Of a stretch of DNA of 42,602 bases, positions 7,999-16,822 are shown piece by piece. Position 1 is the stretch's first letter, and each line of letters starts with the position of its first letter. The translations under genes and the position numbers were made by a program. The notes beneath the pieces were generated by a model. That model made no database searches. It was not told the origin of the DNA and saw only the letters and a program-made list of their open reading frames with translations. The DNA is from SIG575 sp045542485 (GTDB lineage Bacteria; Bacillota; Clostridia; Oscillospirales; Acutalibacteraceae): assembly GCA_045542485.1 (NCBI GenBank), contig JAZQLC010000011.1, positions 1 to 42,602 on the forward strand. Reading direction: 5' to 3'.

Positions 7999-8880
7999 AT
8001 GAATATTCAGGAAGCACTTAGAATTATCGACAAAAGTATTGCTGAAAATCTTTCACTGAGAGGTTTTGAGGCAGTGTATGCAGAAGGTCAGAAGAAGGAT
8101 GAACTTCCCGTTAATGTTGAAGACGGAAAGTACTATATTGACTATGTTTCCGAAAGAGGAAACATCAGAATTCTTTATTCTGAAGAAAAGCTCTGTTTCC
8201 AGACAGGAGACGGAGACGGTGAGAGTATGACTTTCACAAGCGTTTCTGCATCACTCTTCGATGAAAACGCAGACGAAAAAGACGTTAAGTATATCGCTAA
8301 TGAATTCAATGACTGCATTGAATCAAGATTTAAACTCAGAGAGGAGAACAAGCCTTCAAAGAGCATCAAGCTTCCTCCTCCTGTTTCAAAGGCTGCAGCT
8401 AAAAACGGCAACAGCTTCTATGACCCCAACACTCTTGCAAACAGATATACTGTTTTCTTCCCCGAGCTTCGCGATGAGTATAAGAGAAACATTGAAATGT
8501 ACGGAGATTTCCTTGCAGATGATTTCTTTACAAAATACGGCTCATACGCAGTGAATGTAATAAAGCAGAACGATAAACAGCAGATGAAGAAGTTTTTCAA
8601 TATGATAAACGAAATCTATCTTGACGGCACAAATGAAGTGCAGAGCCTTATTGCAGTTACAATTTTCAGTCAGCTTAATAATGACGACGAGCTTCTTGCA
8701 AGATGCGTTGACTATATGGACCCTGAACTTGCTGCGATTGTAATCAATGTAAACAGATTCCTTGTGACAAGAGCAGGTAAAAAAGCAATAAAGCTTCTTG
8801 AGAATCCCCCTGCATACAAGCCCCCGAAAGCAAAGAGACAGGGTATGATGCAGTCTATGCTCGGTCAGCAGCAACAGTAA
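7999..8880 (+). CDS. Uncharacterised cytoplasmic protein leading the ddl operon
   Basis: I do not recognise this 293-residue protein. It has no signal peptide or membrane segment. It seems to have two halves: an N-terminal alpha/beta part (about 1-115), a linker with LPPPVSKAAAK, and a mostly helical part (about 140-260), followed by a basic, Gln-rich tail (PPKAKRQGMMQSMLGQQQQ). The ATG at 7999 is chosen over an earlier in-frame start because GGGAG lies before it and the earlier one falls in the promoter. It is the first gene of an operon devoted to cell-wall precursors and translation, which hints at housekeeping rather than accessory status. Confidence 0.75.
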   Translation: MNIQEALRIIDKSIAENLSLRGFEAVYAEGQKKDELPVNVEDGKYYIDYVSERGNIRILYSEEKLCFQTGDGDGESMTFTSVSASLFDENADEKDVKYIANEFNDCIESRFKLREENKPSKSIKLPPPVSKAAAKNGNSFYDPNTLANRYTVFFPELRDEYKRNIEMYGDFLADDFFTKYGSYAVNVIKQNDKQQMKKFFNMINEIYLDGTNEVQSLIAVTIFSQLNNDDELLARCVDYMDPELAAIVINVNRFLVTRAGKKAIKLLENPPAYKPPKAKRQGMMQSMLGQQQQ

Positions 8881-8913
8881 GTAAGACTTGTTACGAAGAA
8901 AGGTCTTGTTATA

Positions 8914-9984
8914 ATGAAGAAAGTTCTTGTAATTTTTGGCGGGGCATCAAGTGAACACGATGTCAGCTGTGTGTCTGCAAGATTTGTCATTGAAAATATT
9001 CCTCAGGATAAGTTTGAAGTGCTTATGCTGGGTATTACAAAGAACGGCGAATGGTACAGATATACAGGTAAAACAGAAAATCTCCCTAATGATAAATGGA
9101 CAGAGGACAGAGAAAACCTGACAAAAGCAATCATTTCTCCCGACTCTGCTTCTCACGGAATTATAGTTTTTGAAGAAGACGGAATAAAAACGGAAAGAAT
9201 CGATGTTGTTTTCCCCGTTATGCACGGTAAAAACGGTGAGGACGGTACAATTCAGGGACTTCTGCAGCTTGCAGGAATTCCCTATGTGGGATGCGATTGT
9301 CTTTCAAGTGCAATCTGTATGGACAAAACACTTACAAACACTGTTGCTGACAGGGCAGGAATACCTCAGGCAAAGTGGTTAGGTGTTACCGAATATGAAT
9401 ATTCTCTCGATGAGGACAAAATTCTCGACAAGGCAGAGGAATATCTGGGTTATCCGGTTTTCGTAAAACCCGCAAACGCAGGTTCATCCGTAGGCGTAAC
9501 AAAGGTTTCATCAAGAGAAACTTTCAAAGAGGCTATGGAAACTGCTTTCAGAGAAGACAGAAAACTTGTTCTTGAAGAGGGTATTGTCGGTCAGGAAGTT
9601 GAATGTGCCGTAATGGGTAATGATGAGCCCGTTGCAGGTCAGGTTGGCGAAATTGTTCCTGCAAACGAAATCTATGATTTTGAAGCAAAATATATTTCAG
9701 ACGCAAGTAAGCTTTTCATCCCTGCAAGACTTTCTCCCGAAAAGCTTGAGGAAGTAAGAAAGGCTGCCTGTTATGCATATAAATCACTGGGCTGTTCAGG
9801 TCTTGCACGAGTTGACTTCTTTGTCAGAGAATCAGACGGACTTGTAATGCTCAATGAGCCCAATACTCTTCCCGGCTTTACAAGCATCAGTATGTACCCC
9901 AAACTGATGGCTGCAGCAGGAATTGAAAATGCAGAGCTTCTTACCCGTCTTATTGCGTATGCAGAAGATAAATGGAGTAAATAA
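8914..9984 (+). CDS. ddl: D-alanine--D-alanine ligase
   Basis: Ddl joins two D-alanines with ATP to make the dipeptide terminus of peptidoglycan precursors. The 356-residue protein has the ATP-grasp layout: an N-terminal GGASSEHDVSC, the family motif HGKNGEDGTIQGLLQ, the VKPANAGSSVGV grasp loop, and C-terminal metal-binding MLNEPNTLPGFT. The sequence YDFEAKY carries the Tyr found in D-Ala-D-Ala ligases rather than the residues of VanA-type D-Ala-D-Lac ligases, so vancomycin-sensitive termini are expected. It lies 33 bp after the uncharacterised gene and its stop directly abuts the next start (TAAATG). Confidence 0.97.
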   Translation: MKKVLVIFGGASSEHDVSCVSARFVIENIPQDKFEVLMLGITKNGEWYRYTGKTENLPNDKWTEDRENLTKAIISPDSASHGIIVFEEDGIKTERIDVVFPVMHGKNGEDGTIQGLLQLAGIPYVGCDCLSSAICMDKTLTNTVADRAGIPQAKWLGVTEYEYSLDEDKILDKAEEYLGYPVFVKPANAGSSVGVTKVSSRETFKEAMETAFREDRKLVLEEGIVGQEVECAVMGNDEPVAGQVGEIVPANEIYDFEAKYISDASKLFIPARLSPEKLEEVRKAACYAYKSLGCSGLARVDFFVRESDGLVMLNEPNTLPGFTSISMYPKLMAAAGIENAELLTRLIAYAEDKWSK

Positions 9985-10401
9985 ATGAAAAAAGAAGTTG
10001 TTATAAAAATTGTGGACCGACACGAGATGGATGGCGACTCTGACGGTCTTGAAACCACTCTTCTGGGCACCTTTGAGGGAGACCGTGACAGTTATGTGCT
10101 TTCCTACACCGAAAACGGTGAACTGGAAGGCTGTCAGGTGACTTTGAAGGTGGAAAACGGCGAATGCGTAACAATGACTCGTTCAGGTATGTTCGAAACA
10201 GAGCTTATTATCCAGAGAGGCAAACGCCATAACTGCTCTTATTCAACACCTGCAGGAAATTTACTTCTCGGTGTTTTTGCACAGAGGGTTGAAAGCGATA
10301 TGTCCGAAGCGGGTGGTACACTTGAATTTGATTATACACTTGACCTTGGTGCAGGTGTGGTTTCTGAAAATTATCTTGTTATAACAGTTACAGAAGCTTG
10401 A
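9985..10401 (+). CDS. DUF1934 (YwiB-like) beta-barrel protein
   Basis: The 138-residue protein matches the DUF1934 pattern: a small beta-rich, calycin-like fold with strands around MFETELIIQRGKRH and an acidic C-terminus. In Bacillus the homologue ywiB is immediately upstream of argS, and the same order holds here (next gene starts 14 bp later). Biochemical function is unknown in the family. Its start follows the ddl stop with no gap, and a GGAG inside the ddl end serves as ribosome binding site. Confidence 0.82.
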   Translation: MKKEVVIKIVDRHEMDGDSDGLETTLLGTFEGDRDSYVLSYTENGELEGCQVTLKVENGECVTMTRSGMFETELIIQRGKRHNCSYSTPAGNLLLGVFAQRVESDMSEAGGTLEFDYTLDLGAGVVSENYLVITVTEA

Positions 10402-10415
10402 AAGGAAGTAAAAAG

Positions 10416-12161
10416 ATGTCAAAAATCGTAAACGAAACTCATCAGCAGATAAGACAGGTTATTCTCGATGCTATGGGAAGAGCTGTCAGTGCAGGTGTTT
10501 TACCTGCGGAGCCTGTCTGCGATTTTAAAATTGAAGTTCCCGGTGACACTAAGAATGGTGACTTTTCTTCAAATGTTGCTATGATGTCGACAAAGGCTAT
10601 GAGAATGAATCCCAGAAAAATCGGTGAGGCTATTCTTGAAAACATTGACCTTAAAGGAACATATCTTGAAAGATGTGAAATTGCAGGACCCGGTTTCCTC
10701 AATTTTTATCTGAGCCCCTCATATTATTCTGCAATTCTCAAGGATGTACGCGTTTGCGGTAAGGATTACGGACGCTCATCCTACGGCGCAGGTAAAAAGG
10801 TAAATGTGGAATTTGTTTCTGCAAACCCCACAGGTCCTATGCATATGGGTAACGCGCGTGGTGGTGCTCTCGGTGACTGTCTTGCTGCGATTATGGACTA
10901 TGCAGGTTACGATGTCAGCCGTGAATTCTACATTAACGACGCAGGTAATCAGATTGAAAAATTCGGTCTTTCACTTGATATAAGATATCAGCAGCTTTTC
11001 AAGGGCGAAGATGCAGTTGAACTTCCTGAGGACAGCTACCACGGTGAGGATATCAAAGAAAGAGCAAAGGAATTTGCTGAAGTTTACGGCGATAGCTTTA
11101 TTGATAAGAGCGAAGAGGAAAGAAGAGCAGCTCTTATTGAGTACGCACTTCCGAAGAATATTGCAAATATGCAGTCAACTCTTTCAAAATACAGAATTGA
11201 ATATGACAGATGGTTCAATGAATCAATCGTTCACGAAAACGGTGAGCTTCGCGATACAATTGAACTTCTTAAGAAAAACGGTCTGACTTATGAGAAGGAT
11301 GGCGCACTCTGGTATAAGAATATCGAAGTGCAGACAAAGATGCTTCTCTCACAGGGTAAGACTCAGGATTATATTGACAAGCTTGAACTTAAGGATGATG
11401 TTCTTATCCGTGCAAACGGCAACCCCACATATTTTGCTGCGGATATTGCTTACCACCGCAACAAGCTTGAGGTGAGAAACTTTGACCTTGCCATCGACAT
11501 CTGGGGTGCAGACCACCACGGTCACGTAGCAAGAATGAAGTCAGCACTTGACGCTATCGGCATCGATTCTTCCCGTCTTGATGTTATTCTTATGCAGCTT
11601 GTCCGTCTTACAAGAAACGGCGAGGCAGTGAGAATGTCCAAGAGAACAGGTAAGGCAATCACACTCGTTGACCTTCTCGAAGAAATTCCCGTTGATGCAT
11701 CGCGTTTCCTCTTCAATATGAGAGAGGCAGGTTCACAGATGGACTTTGACCTTGACCTTGCAGTTGAGCAGAGCTCCAAAAACCCTGTTTACTATTGCCA
11801 GTATGCTCATGCAAGAATCTGCAGTATTCTTAAGAAACTTGCAGCCGACGGCATTGAAGTGCGCGATTGTACAGACGCAGAACTTCAGCTTCTTACAGAT
11901 GAGAGCGAAAAGGATATTATCCGTCATCTTGCATCACTTACAGGCGAAATCGTCGAAGCAGTTAAAAAATATGACCCTGCGAAGATTACACGCTACACAA
12001 TAGAACTTGCAACACTTTTCCATAAGTTCTATAACTCCTGCCGTGTTGTCTGTGAGGACGAATCACTTATGCAGGCAAGAGCATATCTTTGCATCTGTGT
12101 CCGCGATACTATCAAGAATATTCTCAATCTTCTCAAGATTGAAGCACCTGAGTCAATGTAA
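10416..12161 (+). CDS. argS: Arginine--tRNA ligase
   Basis: ArgS charges tRNA-Arg; it is a class I enzyme. The 581-residue protein shows the N-terminal Add-1 domain, NPTGPMHMGNARG (HIGH motif), VRMSKRTG (KMSKS equivalent), WGADHHGHV and a C-terminal helical anticodon-binding domain. The ATG at 10416 has AAAGGAAG upstream; the earlier in-frame TTG at 10398 overlaps the previous gene and lacks a good site. It sits downstream of the DUF1934 gene, as in other Firmicutes. Confidence 0.97.
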   Translation: MSKIVNETHQQIRQVILDAMGRAVSAGVLPAEPVCDFKIEVPGDTKNGDFSSNVAMMSTKAMRMNPRKIGEAILENIDLKGTYLERCEIAGPGFLNFYLSPSYYSAILKDVRVCGKDYGRSSYGAGKKVNVEFVSANPTGPMHMGNARGGALGDCLAAIMDYAGYDVSREFYINDAGNQIEKFGLSLDIRYQQLFKGEDAVELPEDSYHGEDIKERAKEFAEVYGDSFIDKSEEERRAALIEYALPKNIANMQSTLSKYRIEYDRWFNESIVHENGELRDTIELLKKNGLTYEKDGALWYKNIEVQTKMLLSQGKTQDYIDKLELKDDVLIRANGNPTYFAADIAYHRNKLEVRNFDLAIDIWGADHHGHVARMKSALDAIGIDSSRLDVILMQLVRLTRNGEAVRMSKRTGKAITLVDLLEEIPVDASRFLFNMREAGSQMDFDLDLAVEQSSKNPVYYCQYAHARICSILKKLAADGIEVRDCTDAELQLLTDESEKDIIRHLASLTGEIVEAVKKYDPAKITRYTIELATLFHKFYNSCRVVCEDESLMQARAYLCICVRDTIKNILNLLKIEAPESM

Positions 12162-12219
12162 TATTCTGAAAAATTTTTCATAAAATATATCCACTTTATA
12201 AATAAAAGGGGTATACGAA

Positions 12220-12924
12220 ATGGAAAATATTTCTGAAATTCTTGAAAAGAACGAAGCGAAGAGAAAGGAAATTCTTGCAAAGCTTATTTTATCAGGAGTT
12301 CATATTCCCTGCACTGACGGAGTTGTTATTTCAGAGGACGCAGAGATAGACGCTTCTGCACATATTATGACTAACACACAAATCGGCGGAAAAACAAAAA
12401 TTTCCGCCGATGCTGTTATTGGTCCCGATTCAATTCTTGAGGATTGCATAGTAGGGGAAAGAGCGAGGATAATTGCGTCCCACTGCTATTCTTCCGAAAT
12501 AAAACAAGGGGCTGAAGTGGGTCCCTTCGTGAGAATAAGACCCGGCTCGGTTGTGGGCGAAAATGCAAGAGTCGGAAATTTCGTTGAGCTGAAAAATGCA
12601 GTTGTTGAAAAAGGTGCAAAAATTTCCCACCTTTCATATATGGGTGATTGCTCGGTGGGTGAGGATGTCAACATCGGTTGCGGAGTAGCTACGGTGAATT
12701 TTGACGGCAGAAATAAAAACAGAACAGAAATCTCTGACGGTGCGTTTATCGGCTGCGGAGTGAACCTTGTAGCACCCGTTACAGTGGGCAAAGATGCCTT
12801 TGTTGCCGCAGGTTCAACGATAACTGAAAATGTACCTGAAAATGCACTTGCAATTGCCCGTGCAAGGCAGATAAATAAAGAAGACTGGGTAACAAAAAAG
12901 AAACCTTATAAAAGGATGAAATAA
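12220..12924 (+). CDS. Stand-alone GlmU C-terminal acetyltransferase domain
   Basis: The 234-residue protein is a left-handed beta-helix made of hexapeptide repeats and corresponds to the acetyltransferase half of GlmU, which makes GlcNAc-1-P from GlcN-1-P and acetyl-CoA. Key residues that I can align with E. coli GlmU are present: the catalytic His is H137 (SHLSYMGD), with R105/R107, K125, Y140, N151, N160 and K166 in place. There is no N-terminal nucleotidyltransferase domain; instead there is a ~35-residue helical start. The uridylyltransferase step must therefore be encoded elsewhere, unless this protein acts on a different amino sugar. It is followed by pth after 3 bp. Confidence 0.85.
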   Translation: MENISEILEKNEAKRKEILAKLILSGVHIPCTDGVVISEDAEIDASAHIMTNTQIGGKTKISADAVIGPDSILEDCIVGERARIIASHCYSSEIKQGAEVGPFVRIRPGSVVGENARVGNFVELKNAVVEKGAKISHLSYMGDCSVGEDVNIGCGVATVNFDGRNKNRTEISDGAFIGCGVNLVAPVTVGKDAFVAAGSTITENVPENALAIARARQINKEDWVTKKKPYKRMK

Positions 12925-12927
12925 ATT

Positions 12928-13536
12928 ATGTTCGGATTTAAAAAGAAAAAAGAATTTGCGTCATCAGGCGCAGAGTTTCTGATTGTGGGTCTCGGAAATC
13001 CCGGTGACAAATATGAATTCACCAGACACAACGCAGGATTTATGTGTGTGGATTTCCTTGCCGACAAGCTTGATTTCAAAGTGAATAAACTGAAATATAA
13101 ATCTCTCCTTGCTGATGTTGATATCAGAGGCCACAGATGTCTCGTTATGAAGCCTCAGACCTTTATGAACAACAGTGGTGAGGCAGTGAGGGATGCAGCA
13201 CAGTTTTATAAAATTCCCCCTGAAAATGTTATTGTGATTTATGATGACATATCCCTTGATGTGGGAAGAATCCGTGTGAGAAGAAAAGGATCAGACGGTG
13301 GACATAACGGAATCAAAAGTATAATCTACCACCTGAACAGTGACAACTTCCCCCGCATAAAAGTGGGCGTGGGCAAGAAACCTGCCGAGTGGGAAGATCT
13401 GGCAGATTGGGTGCTTTCGCGCTTTACAAATGACGAACTTAAAACACTTCACGATGTTGCTGAAAAAGTGTGTAAGAATTTACCTCTTATGCTTGACGAC
13501 AAAATCGATGAGGCTATGAACAGAATGAATTCATAA
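12928..13536 (+). CDS. pth: Peptidyl-tRNA hydrolase
   Basis: Pth recycles tRNAs from peptidyl-tRNAs that drop off the ribosome. The 202-residue protein has GNPGDKYEFTRHNAGF with the catalytic His, MNNSG, and YDDISLDVGRIR with the catalytic Asp. About 15 basic residues precede the usual start of the fold. It is the last gene of the ddl-argS operon, 3 bp after the GlmU-C gene, and is followed by a strong terminator. Confidence 0.96.
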   Translation: MFGFKKKKEFASSGAEFLIVGLGNPGDKYEFTRHNAGFMCVDFLADKLDFKVNKLKYKSLLADVDIRGHRCLVMKPQTFMNNSGEAVRDAAQFYKIPPENVIVIYDDISLDVGRIRVRRKGSDGGHNGIKSIIYHLNSDNFPRIKVGVGKKPAEWEDLADWVLSRFTNDELKTLHDVAEKVCKNLPLMLDDKIDEAMNRMNS

Positions 13537-13547
13537 ACATAAGAATC

Positions 13548-13579
13548 AAAGACCTCCGCGGGCGTCCACGGAGGTCTTT
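13548..13579. terminator. Bidirectional terminator between pth and galM
   Basis: AAAGACCTCCG pairs with CGGAGGTCTTT around a 10-base loop; the + side is followed by TTCTTCTTTTTCTT. The flanking A run also lets it serve galM on the - strand. Confidence 0.88.
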
Positions 13580-13589
13580 CTTCTTTTTC

Positions 13590-14630
13590 TTATTTCACTG
13601 AAAACTTATAAACTGTCTTTGTTTTGTATTCTTCCCCTGCATCATATACACAGTTGGGGAAACCTGCCTGATTGGGGCTGTCGGGATAAACCTGAGTTTC
13701 GAGACAGAAGCCGGCGTGCTGATTCATAAGTGTACCTTCCTTGCCTTCTATTCCGTCAAGGAAGTTTCCGCAGTAAAGCTGAACACCGGGAAGGTCTGTG
13801 AACATTTCCATTACTCTGCCTGATTTTTCATCGTATGCTACAACATTTGCAGAGCCGTCGGTTTTTTTGTTAAGGCAGAAGTTATGGTCATAACCACGAG
13901 CCAGTTTCAACTGCTCATAATCATCGTGGATATTTTCGCCGATTTTCTTAGGAGTTCTGAAATCAAAGGGATTGCCCTCAACCGGTTTGAGTTCACCGGT
14001 AGGGATAGAATCTGCATCTATGGGAGTGAAGCGGTCAGCGTCAATATAAAGCTCGTGGTCGCAGATTGAGCCTGAGTCAAATCCGCCTAAATTGAAATAA
14101 GCGTGGTTTGTGAAATTCATAATGGTCTTTTTATCACTTACACCGCTGTATTCGATTGAAAGAGCATTTCTGTCATCAAGAGTGTATGTGACGGTAACAT
14201 TCATATTTCCGGGGAAGCCGTTTGACCCGTCAGGGCTGAAGAAAGAAAACTCAACCTTGTTGTCGTCAACGATAATTGCTCTCCAGACTGAATTAGAAAA
14301 CTCGCCGCCACCGTGAAGACAGGTTTCACCCTCGTTGTGAGTGACTTCATATTCTATGCCGTCGATTGCGAATTTGCCCTTTGCGATTCTGTTTGCATAT
14401 CTGCCTACTGTCATCCCCTGATAATCTGAACGGTTTTCGTGACCCTCAATGTTATCGAATCCGATGAGGATATCGTCAAGTACGCCCTCTTTGTCAGGCA
14501 CATAAAGCTTGTCGAGAGTAGCACCGTAGGAAATGATTTCCGCTATTAATCCGTTTCTGTTTGTGATAATATACTTGTATACATCTTCGCCTCTTGAAGT
14601 TGCACCGTAAAAAACTTTTTCAACACTCAT
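13590..14630 (-). CDS. galM: Aldose 1-epimerase (galactose mutarotase)
   Basis: GalM interconverts alpha and beta anomers of aldoses, feeding galactose into the Leloir pathway. The 346-residue protein shows the catalytic His (H176 in NHAYFNLGG), a second conserved His in LHGG (about 106), and the catalytic Glu in LETQVYPDSPNQ near residue 311. Length is typical. It has its own promoter and a GGGAG ribosome binding site and stands alone, convergent to pth. Confidence 0.95.
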   Translation of the reverse strand: MSVEKVFYGATSRGEDVYKYIITNRNGLIAEIISYGATLDKLYVPDKEGVLDDILIGFDNIEGHENRSDYQGMTVGRYANRIAKGKFAIDGIEYEVTHNEGETCLHGGGEFSNSVWRAIIVDDNKVEFSFFSPDGSNGFPGNMNVTVTYTLDDRNALSIEYSGVSDKKTIMNFTNHAYFNLGGFDSGSICDHELYIDADRFTPIDADSIPTGELKPVEGNPFDFRTPKKIGENIHDDYEQLKLARGYDHNFCLNKKTDGSANVVAYDEKSGRVMEMFTDLPGVQLYCGNFLDGIEGKEGTLMNQHAGFCLETQVYPDSPNQAGFPNCVYDAGEEYKTKTVYKFSVK

Positions 14631-14660
14631 TATAAATGTCTCCCTTCAATTGATAAATAT

Positions 14661-14689
14661 ATTATAAAATAAATTTTTGTACATATCAA
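14661..14689 (-). promoter_or_regulatory. galM promoter
   Basis: On the minus strand: TTGATA (14684-14689), a 17-bp spacer, TATAAT (14661-14666). Confidence 0.85.
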
Positions 14690-14737
14690 GAATTTATTAA
14701 AGATTCTTTAAAAGTTCTTAAAAGAAGTTCATTTTTA

Positions 14738-14766
14738 TTGACCTTTTTTTCTTAATAGTATATAAT
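14738..14766 (+). promoter_or_regulatory. Promoter of the FHA-SEDS-PBP operon
   Basis: TTGACC (14738-14743), a 17-bp spacer, TATAAT (14761-14766). A TTG start codon follows 41 bases after the -10 box. Confidence 0.87.
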
Positions 14767-14807
14767 TTATACTGTATTATAATAAATAAAATGGGGAGGA
14801 ATACGTT

Positions 14808-15524
14808 TTGTCAGATATGTTTGAAGAATATGTACGATTTGTTTTTCCTGCCCTTGTGTTTATTGTGATGGCGGGATGCACCTTTTCTCTTTTCTTCAAG
14901 AGACCCAAGACGAAGACTGTTGCGTTTCTTGTGAATGAAAAATCGGGTGAAGCAGTTCCTCTTTACTATTGGGAAACATCTCTCGGCAGAAGTCAGTCAT
15001 GCGATGTGGTGCTGAATTATCCGACTGTTTCGCGATTTCACGGCGTAATTTCCAGAAGAAAAGATGCCTGGGTGATTTTTGACACTGATTCAAAATCGGG
15101 AATTCTTCTTAACGGACATTCCGTGAAGAAAAAAGAAAAGCTTTCAGACGGGGACAGAGTGTCCTTCGGCGAAGCAACATATATATTCACAACACCTAAC
15201 TTCGGCGATAAAAAGAAAGGTGAAAAGGCTCCGGAATATGAGCTTGTGAGTATGTCGAACGGAAAAAGATTTTCTCTTGACGGCTCATTCTATACAATCG
15301 GCAGGGGAAGAGAGGCAGATGTTTTTCTCAATCTGCCCACAGTGTCGAGAAAACACGCAGAGCTGCAGTTTGTTGACGGCAAATGGAGAATCAAAAACTT
15401 TTCGCCTAACGGTGTGCGTGTGAATTCAAGGCAGTATATGGAAGAAAAATTCCTGAAAAACGGAGATACGCTTGACATCGGCGGAGCAAAAATAAAATTT
15501 TCGGAAAAACCGAAAGAAAAATAA
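14808..15524 (+). CDS. Membrane-anchored protein with two FHA domains
   Basis: FHA domains bind phosphothreonine peptides. The 238-residue protein has one N-terminal membrane segment (about 10-30) and two FHA domains. FHA1 spans about 52-130 with G60-R61, S75-R-x-H78 and LLNG; FHA2 spans about 155-235 with GRG (165-168), S180-R-K-H183 and N201-G. Both keep the phosphothreonine-contact residues. The start is TTG: GGGGAGGA lies 7 bases upstream, while the next ATG (14817) is too far away. It heads a SEDS-PBP operon, the same order as fhaB-rodA-pbpA in Actinobacteria, where a Ser/Thr kinase controls wall growth. A PASTA-type kinase elsewhere in the genome is predicted. Confidence 0.92.
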   Translation: MSDMFEEYVRFVFPALVFIVMAGCTFSLFFKRPKTKTVAFLVNEKSGEAVPLYYWETSLGRSQSCDVVLNYPTVSRFHGVISRRKDAWVIFDTDSKSGILLNGHSVKKKEKLSDGDRVSFGEATYIFTTPNFGDKKKGEKAPEYELVSMSNGKRFSLDGSFYTIGRGREADVFLNLPTVSRKHAELQFVDGKWRIKNFSPNGVRVNSRQYMEEKFLKNGDTLDIGGAKIKFSEKPKEK

Positions 15525-15546
15525 CAGAAAGAAAGGAGAGAATAAA

Positions 15547-16788
15547 ATGGGAAAATTAAAATCATTCAGATACGCGTTTTATCTTGTAGTGGCTACAATT
15601 TTTCAACTTCTTTCCTTTATCTGTGTTGTTGTGAAAAGCGAGGGTGACAAGGCTCAGCTTACAATTGTTCTTTTGTCTTTTCTTCTTGTTGAGTGGTTTT
15701 ATGTGATAATTATGCGTACGACCATCAGACAGAAATCCTTTGAACTTGAGCTGATTGCCTTTCTGCTTTCCTCAATCGGTCTGTCTCTGATTGCGACGGT
15801 TTCCGTGGAGTTTGCCGTAAAGCAGGTAATCTATATTACGGCAGGTGTACTGATTTTTATTGTTATGCGATGGCTTATTGCAAACGCAGACAGAGTGTCG
15901 CTTCTTCGTATGCCGGCAGCAGTTTTCGCGGCAGCAGTTCTTGCTCTTAACCTTGTTCTTGCAAGAGAATACAACGGAGCTAAAAACTGGGTAAGCATCG
16001 GTTCATTTTCGTTTCAGCCCTCTGAGTTTGTGAAAATCGCATTCATTTTCGTTGGCGCGGCAACTCTCGATAAACTCCAGACAACGAAGAGTGTTTTCAA
16101 ATATCTCGTTTTTGCGGCAGGCTGCATAGGTGCACTTTTCCTTATGCGTGACTTCGGAACAGCATTGATTTTCTTCGCCACATTCCTGATAATCGCCTAT
16201 ATGCGTTCAGGTGACTGGAAAACGATTGCTGCAATCTGCGTTGCGGCAGTTCTGGGCGCGGTGCTTATTATATCTTTCAAATCTACGGTTGCTGCCCGAT
16301 TTGCAACATACAGACATATCTGGGAAACGCCCTATGATGAGGGTATGCAGCAGACGAGAATGCTCATATATTCCGCAAGTGGCGGTCTGTTCGGAACGGG
16401 TCTGGGTAACGGTAAGCTGAGAGATATTTATGCTTCCACAACTGACCTGATTTTCGGTATGGTCTGTGAGGAATACGGTCTCATTCTGGGCTTTGTGATT
16501 CTTCTTGTGTTTGCCGGGATTCTCGTTTACACCGTGGCTTCAGCCAAGTCTGCAAGAACATCTTTTTATGTTATCGCGGCTTGTTCCGCGGCAGGACTTC
16601 TCCTTGTGCAGACAAGCCTTAATGTTTTCGGTGTTACGGACCTTCTTCCCTGGACAGGCGTTACGCTTCCCTTTGTCAGCAGAGGCGGTTCAAGTATGAT
16701 GTCCTGCTGGGCGCTTCTTGCTTTTATCAAGAGCGTGGACCCGAGAGCATATCCCAAAGCTTTCAGGGAAACTCAACTTGCAGGATAA
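15547..16788 (+). CDS. SEDS family peptidoglycan polymerase (RodA/FtsW/SpoVE type)
   Basis: SEDS proteins polymerise lipid II into glycan strands together with a class B PBP. The 413-residue protein has about ten membrane segments and the family landmarks GAKNWVSIGSFSFQPSEF (145-162), the catalytic Asp D202 in LMRDFGTA, and PFVSRGGSSM near the C-terminus. RodA, FtsW and SpoVE cannot be separated safely by eye; the operon order argues for the RodA-like partner of the PBP that follows. It starts 23 bp after the FHA gene with GAAAGGAG. Confidence 0.94.
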   Translation: MGKLKSFRYAFYLVVATIFQLLSFICVVVKSEGDKAQLTIVLLSFLLVEWFYVIIMRTTIRQKSFELELIAFLLSSIGLSLIATVSVEFAVKQVIYITAGVLIFIVMRWLIANADRVSLLRMPAAVFAAAVLALNLVLAREYNGAKNWVSIGSFSFQPSEFVKIAFIFVGAATLDKLQTTKSVFKYLVFAAGCIGALFLMRDFGTALIFFATFLIIAYMRSGDWKTIAAICVAAVLGAVLIISFKSTVAARFATYRHIWETPYDEGMQQTRMLIYSASGGLFGTGLGNGKLRDIYASTTDLIFGMVCEEYGLILGFVILLVFAGILVYTVASAKSARTSFYVIAACSAAGLLLVQTSLNVFGVTDLLPWTGVTLPFVSRGGSSMMSCWALLAFIKSVDPRAYPKAFRETQLAG

Positions 16789-16822
16789 AAAATTCTGAAA
16801 ATTTACTGAAAGGAGAAAACAT

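Noticed and set aside
8914..9984. Vancomycin-resistance type (D-Ala-D-Lac) ligase
   Set aside because: The YDFEAKY segment matches D-Ala-D-Ala ligases, and no vanH, vanX or vanRS genes lie nearby.
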